Position numbers and translations under genes: made by a program
Part shown: positions 6,979-9,776 of the stretch, one piece after another
Numbering within the stretch: position 1 is the stretch's first letter
Layout of the letters: every line of letters begins with the position of its first letter
Notes under the pieces: generated by a model
Told to the model about the DNA's origin: nothing
The model's input: only the letters and a program-made list of their open reading frames with translations
Database searches by the model: none
Assembly: GCA_964412895.1 (NCBI GenBank)
Contig: CAYPQK010000101.1
Coordinates: 1 to 9,776, forward strand
Source: CALMRE01 sp964412895
GTDB taxonomy: Bacteria; UBP6; UBA1177; JAKLFG01
DNA length: 9,776 nt
Direction of reading: 5' to 3'

Positions 6979-7730
6979 AATATCCGTGAAAGGAGTCGCA
7001 GTTTCCGTGCACTGTATTGTTTAAGAAATTCTATGGGAGAGGAGAAAAGGTGTCGTATTCCAGACAAGAAGTAAAGCATGCTCCGGTTCCAATTTTTCTG
7101 TTCAAAAGCGATTTTTGATAAACGCAAAGCGTAGATGGCCAGTTTGGGATGTAAGAGTTTTTTCTTTTTCTTGTCCGCGAGTTGATATCCGGCGGAAAGG
7201 ACACGGTAAATATTAAGATCCGCGAGCGCTCTGTTTTTCATTGCCGCAGAGGAGGTTAATCCACCGGAATGTTTGATGTGTTTTCCCATGGATTCATTGA
7301 GGAAATAGAGGTCGCCGGAAAGACTTGCAACAAGCGCCAATAAAGTGTCGCAACTTATGATATCGGTATTTTCTGCCAGCACCGCGAGGAAGTTTTCAAG
7401 ATTATTGCGTACCATGATCGAGCAGGAAGGGAGTGTATGTTCCCATAAAAAATCAACGGTGTTCAATATATTCGACCGTGGTATCGGGAGTTGTATGGGA
7501 AGTGTTTCTTCAGCGGCGTTGATGATTTCCGTTTGATGAAAAACCAGAGCGATCGAAGGCATTTTTTCTAATATGTTTACCTGCTTTTGTAATTTTAGAG
7601 GATCGGTCCAGTAATCGTCACCTTCGAGATAGGCGATATATTTGCCGGTGCATCGACGGCAGGTCTCAATGAAGTTTCTCGTGGCGCCTAAATTCTTCTC
7701 TTGATATACCGCTTTTATCTTATCGGGATA
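6921..7730. other. Low-GC segment, probable horizontally acquired or recombined DNA
   Basis: GC falls from 70% at 6881-6920 to 28% at 6921-6960 and stays low through most of the convergent glycosyltransferase gene (45% at 7201-7260, 32% at 7561-7620). It then rises gradually towards the flippase gene. Genes on both sides are GC-rich. The left boundary is sharp and lies inside the alcohol dehydrogenase coding sequence; the right boundary is vague. No transposase, direct repeat or tRNA marks either end. Percentages were counted by hand on the stated intervals. Confidence 0.65.
6956..6983. repeat. Inverted repeat across the overlapping convergent stop codons
   Basis: ATATTCT (6956-6962) and AGAATAT (6977-6983) are perfect reverse complements around a 14-base loop that contains both stop codons. 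It could be a weak terminator for either transcript, but the stem is AT-rich, the loop is long and no T-run follows on either strand. It is recorded because no better terminator exists between the two converging operons. Confidence 0.3.
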
Positions 7731-7910
7731 TTTGGACGCATAGGCTTTGACGATTTCAGCGGTCCGGTCGGTCGAAAGATCCTCGCCGATGACGATATCA
7801 AAATCGAAATCGGTCCGTTGCATCAGAGCGGAGCCGAGCGCCTGTGTGATATAGTTCTCATGGTTATAGGTAATCATGAAGACACTGACGGTCGGTCTGA
7901 TATCAGTCAC
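6975..7910 (-). CDS. Family 2 glycosyltransferase of a surface-polysaccharide cluster
   Basis: This is a GT2 (GT-A fold) enzyme that probably adds a sugar to a lipid-linked or surface glycan at the cytoplasmic face. From the GTG at 7910 it has 311 residues. VSVFMITYNHENYI (8-21) is the nucleotide-binding start of the fold, VIGEDLSTDRT (40-50) holds the first acidic motif, and AYLEGDDYWTDP (93-104) carries the metal-binding DXD equivalent. KHIKHSGGLTS (210-220) matches the later conserved region of this subgroup. The basic C-terminus may touch the membrane. The frame stays open to a TTG at 7940, but that has no Shine-Dalgarno. GTG at 7910 has GCGAGG at 7921-7926 and gives the family-like start MTDIRPTVSVFM, so I prefer it with moderate certainty. 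Translation ends in tandem TAA codons, overlapping the alcohol dehydrogenase stop tail to tail. GC is far lower than in neighbouring genes, a common sign of transfer in polysaccharide loci. Donor and acceptor are unknown. Confidence 0.92.
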   Translation of the reverse strand: MTDIRPTVSVFMITYNHENYITQALGSALMQRTDFDFDIVIGEDLSTDRTAEIVKAYASKYPDKIKAVYQEKNLGATRNFIETCRRCTGKYIAYLEGDDYWTDPLKLQKQVNILEKMPSIALVFHQTEIINAAEETLPIQLPIPRSNILNTVDFLWEHTLPSCSIMVRNNLENFLAVLAENTDIISCDTLLALVASLSGDLYFLNESMGKHIKHSGGLTSSAAMKNRALADLNIYRVLSAGYQLADKKKKKLLHPKLAIYALRLSKIAFEQKNWNRSMLYFLSGIRHLFSSPIEFLKQYSARKLRLLSRIF

Positions 7911-7953
7911 GGGAATCACGCCTCGCGAGAAGTTCTTCAACTTTTCGGGTCAT
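7903..7953 (-). CDS. Possible 16-codon coupling ORF between flippase and glycosyltransferase
   Basis: On the minus strand an ATG at 7953 overlaps the flippase stop as ATGA and opens a 16-codon frame (MTRKVEELLARRDSRD) that ends in TGA at 7903-7905, just inside the glycosyltransferase start (GTG at 7908-7910). GGAAGG lies 11 bases before the ATG. Ribosomes ending on the flippase could re-initiate here and be delivered to the GTG. No peptide function is suggested. It may equally be chance, given the very short length. Confidence 0.25.
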   Translation of the reverse strand: MTRKVEELLARRDSRD

Positions 7954-9410
7954 CGGGAAAACATCCTTCCCATCCGTTCCGTCGCGATGGCGCGTACTTC
8001 GGCGTAGGCGGACAGCTTAAAAAAGCGGCATAACAGCAGATAGGTCCCGATCGCGACGAGCACCTGCAGCGGAAGCAGGAACCACAGGGAAGATATCGTC
8101 AGCAGGGAGATCGACCCCGCAAGGGCGGCGGCGGTCAACGCCAGTGTAAAGGTCGACGCGATGTCTTTGATCTGAGCCGTGAAAGAATACCCGATAAGGT
8201 CGCCGTTATATTTCAGGTTGAAATACAGGCAGACAATACTGTGGACGAGTTCCGACGCCGCGATGGCAAAGACGCCGAAAGGGATGGCGGCGGCGACCAG
8301 CGCGACGCCGATGACCTTTTTTATGATCTCCAGTTTCAGGAAGAGATCGGTGCGTCCTTTGACCATGCAGATGTTAAGGTTGATCGCATGGAGGGGGTAC
8401 AGCATCATGGCAAGACAGATGACCTGCAAATAGGGGACCGCCGGAAGCCATTTCGCGGTAAGGATCAGTTCGACGAACGGCGCGGCGACGACCGCGAGGG
8501 TGAGCATGACCGGGAAGATAACGAACATGACGACCATGATGACTTTGCGATAGGCGGCGCGGAGTCGTTCGGTGTCATCCTGAATGGTGGCCAGCGCCGG
8601 AAAGGTCACCCGCTGGACGACCATCGTGATGTTGGGCGCCAGAAGGGCGGGGAAACGGCGCCCCTGCGAATAAAAACCGAGATCGGCGGCGGTATAGAAT
8701 TTACCTATGAGAAACGGCTGGAGATTGCTGAAGATGCTGTCCAGCAAGCCCGAGGCCAGAAGTTTTGAGGAGTAGCCCCACAGCCCGCGCAGATCTCTCA
8801 AGGCACAGCGCATCAGCGGCCGCCACGAGGTGGCCGCCCAATAGATGACCGCCATTGCCACGGAGCGGGAGAGGGTCTGCCCCACCAGCGCCCACACGCC
8901 GTATCCGGTATAGGCGAGGTAGAGTCCGAACGCCCCCGATACCGCGAACGAGGAGAGGTTGACCAGCGCCTGTTTTTTGAAATCGATATCGCGGTTAAGC
9001 AGGGTCACCTGTATCATGGAGACGGCATTGGTGATAACGATGAGTCCCAGCACGCGCAGGACCGGGGTCAGCGGGGGCATAGCGAAGAACCGGGCGATAT
9101 ACGGGGCGCAGAGATAGAGCCCGCCGTAAAACAGAAGCGACATGCCCATGTTGAAGAAGAAGACCGATGAGCACTCTTCGCGAGAGATGTCGCGCCGCTG
9201 AATGAGCGCCGTTCCGAAACCGCTGCCGACAAACACGCTCACAATATTGGTGAATATCATGACTATGGCGATGACGCCGTAATCGGTCGGCGAAAGAACG
9301 CGGGCGATAAGAATGGCGATGATGAATTGGATGCCCTGATTGCTGAACTGATCGATGGCGGTCCAGGTGACGCCGGAGACCGTTTTTTCCTTGAGTGATG
9401 AGATGGGCAT
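7950..9410 (-). CDS. Polysaccharide flippase, WzxC-like (MOP superfamily)
   Basis: This integral inner-membrane protein of 486 residues would flip lipid-linked oligosaccharide from cytoplasm to periplasm for capsule, exopolysaccharide or O-antigen assembly. The length is close to E. coli WzxC (492). The short polar N-terminus MPISSLKEKTVSGVTWTAI resembles WzxC-type starts. Family patterns include ARVLSPTDYGVIA (36-48), GSGFGTALIQRRD (62-74), NRDIDFKKQAL (139-149), GYGVWALVGQ (169-178) and, mid-protein, DLGFYSQGRRFPALLAPNI. Hydrophobic segments run throughout, consistent with 12-14 membrane helices. The start is ATG at 9410; no strong Shine-Dalgarno is visible, but the gene begins 18 bases after the TPR-protein stop and so may be coupled. 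The glycosyltransferase follows within 40 bases. Its base composition resembles the GC-rich genes, unlike the adjacent glycosyltransferase. The transported glycan cannot be deduced. Confidence 0.93.
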   Translation of the reverse strand: MPISSLKEKTVSGVTWTAIDQFSNQGIQFIIAILIARVLSPTDYGVIAIVMIFTNIVSVFVGSGFGTALIQRRDISREECSSVFFFNMGMSLLFYGGLYLCAPYIARFFAMPPLTPVLRVLGLIVITNAVSMIQVTLLNRDIDFKKQALVNLSSFAVSGAFGLYLAYTGYGVWALVGQTLSRSVAMAVIYWAATSWRPLMRCALRDLRGLWGYSSKLLASGLLDSIFSNLQPFLIGKFYTAADLGFYSQGRRFPALLAPNITMVVQRVTFPALATIQDDTERLRAAYRKVIMVVMFVIFPVMLTLAVVAAPFVELILTAKWLPAVPYLQVICLAMMLYPLHAINLNICMVKGRTDLFLKLEIIKKVIGVALVAAAIPFGVFAIAASELVHSIVCLYFNLKYNGDLIGYSFTAQIKDIASTFTLALTAAALAGSISLLTISSLWFLLPLQVLVAIGTYLLLCRFFKLSAYAEVRAIATERMGRMFSR

Positions 9411-9428
9411 CGGTTGATATCGAAGCGG

Positions 9429-9776
9429 TTAGTTGTTTTTCAGCGAACCGATGCGGTCGCGGTATTCGGCGCGCGGCGCGGTCTTGAAGAGCGCCTCATA
9501 GAGTTCCAGCGCCTTGCTGCGGTGCTTCGTATCATTCGTGAATTCGGCAAGATAGTAGTATATGGTCGCCGTCTGGTCGTTGGTCTGACATTCGCCCATC
9601 ATCTTTTCGAGCACGGCGGCGGCGGCGGCGGCATCGGTGCGCGCCGTGATGCGCTCCCTGAGGAGCCGCGCCTTGAAGAGGAAGTCCTTGCGGCCGACCG
9701 CTTCGCTGATCTGTATCGCCTCGTTGTTGAGCGGCGTTGCGTCGCCCTTCCAGTCGAGCACCACATCGCCGCTGCG
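9429..9776 (-). CDS. C-terminal part of a TPR-like protein (cut by right edge)
   Basis: The frame is open to the last base of the window, so only the final 115 residues are seen and the start lies outside. The visible part is helical, with the TPR-like pattern ATIYYYLAEFTND...RSKALELYEALFKTAPRAEYRDRI near the C-terminus and a less regular helical pair before it. TPR domains mediate protein-protein contacts; in polysaccharide clusters they often occur in assembly or regulatory proteins, but nothing here fixes a role. A run of six alanines comes from the GCC repeat at 9615-9632. The TAA stop is 18 bases before the flippase ATG, so the two probably share a transcript. A GTG at 9764 is not taken as the start because the frame continues upstream. 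Confidence 0.75.
   Translation of the reverse strand, partial: RSGDVVLDWKGDATPLNNEAIQISEAVGRKDFLFKARLLRERITARTDAAAAAAVLEKMMGECQTNDQTATIYYYLAEFTNDTKHRSKALELYEALFKTAPRAEYRDRIGSLKNN
9615..9632. repeat. Six tandem GGC/GCC trinucleotides in the TPR-like gene
   Basis: Six perfect GGC units on the plus strand read as six GCC alanine codons on the minus strand. Being in-frame triplets, gain or loss of a unit would change only the alanine count and not cause a frameshift. Confidence 0.9.

Noticed and set aside
7159..7175. A-rich tract (minus strand) in the glycosyltransferase resembling a slippery frameshift site
   Set aside because: The AAAAAAC heptamer is not in the phase needed for -1 frameshifting, it encodes an ordinary lysine run, and the downstream frame is intact.
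8241..8768. Plus-strand frame rich in Asp, Arg and Gly (175 codons)
   Set aside because: It is antisense to hydrophobic helices of the flippase, which naturally read as charged residues on the other strand.
1..9776. CRISPR array, tRNA, rRNA, insertion sequence, toxin-antitoxin or defence genes
   Set aside because: No spaced repeats, cloverleaf sequence, transposase motif or defence-type protein could be seen on either strand.

Overview
The window looks like ordinary chromosomal DNA from a GC-rich bacterium with a Gram-negative style cell envelope. It carries a mismatch-repair gene, a long-type glucose-6-phosphate isomerase, endonuclease IV, an iron-type alcohol dehydrogenase, two glycosyltransferases and a polysaccharide flippase. 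GC is high in most genes (73% at 3481-3540), and codons are mostly GC-ending, yet ATA is used regularly for isoleucine. I cannot assign a phylum. There is no rRNA, tRNA, CRISPR array, insertion sequence or phage gene that I can support. No stretch over 300 bases lacks a gene.

Layout. (1) 1-2275, minus strand: an unrecognised membrane-anchored extracytoplasmic protein gene (986-2275), followed after one base by mutL (1-984), which is cut by the left edge after the ATPase and transducer region. (2) 2276-2409: a short divergent intergenic region with two good sigma70-type promoters back to back, each with a 17-bp spacer. (3) 2410-6978, plus strand: pgi, nfo, a GnT-I/HlpA-like glycosyltransferase and an iron-type alcohol dehydrogenase. 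The first three overlap by 1 and 4 bases and the fourth follows after 14 bases, so this is probably one operon. (4) 6975-9776, minus strand: a TPR-like protein (cut by the right edge), a WzxC-like flippase and a family 2 glycosyltransferase, read in that order towards the left. This operon converges on the alcohol dehydrogenase, and the two stop codons overlap.

How the genes fit together. The minus-strand cluster at the right is a surface-polysaccharide module: the flippase moves lipid-linked glycan across the inner membrane and the glycosyltransferase adds a sugar. pgi supplies fructose-6-phosphate and glucose-6-phosphate, from which sugar nucleotides are made, so carbohydrate supply is a loose theme. 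nfo and mutL are DNA-repair genes on either side of the divergent promoters.

The most notable features are the unknown membrane protein tied to mutL, and an abrupt GC change (70% to 28%) inside the last 18 codons of the alcohol dehydrogenase. That change opens a roughly 0.8-kb low-GC segment holding the terminal glycosyltransferase and suggests a recombination junction. I found no convincing novel defence or mobile system.
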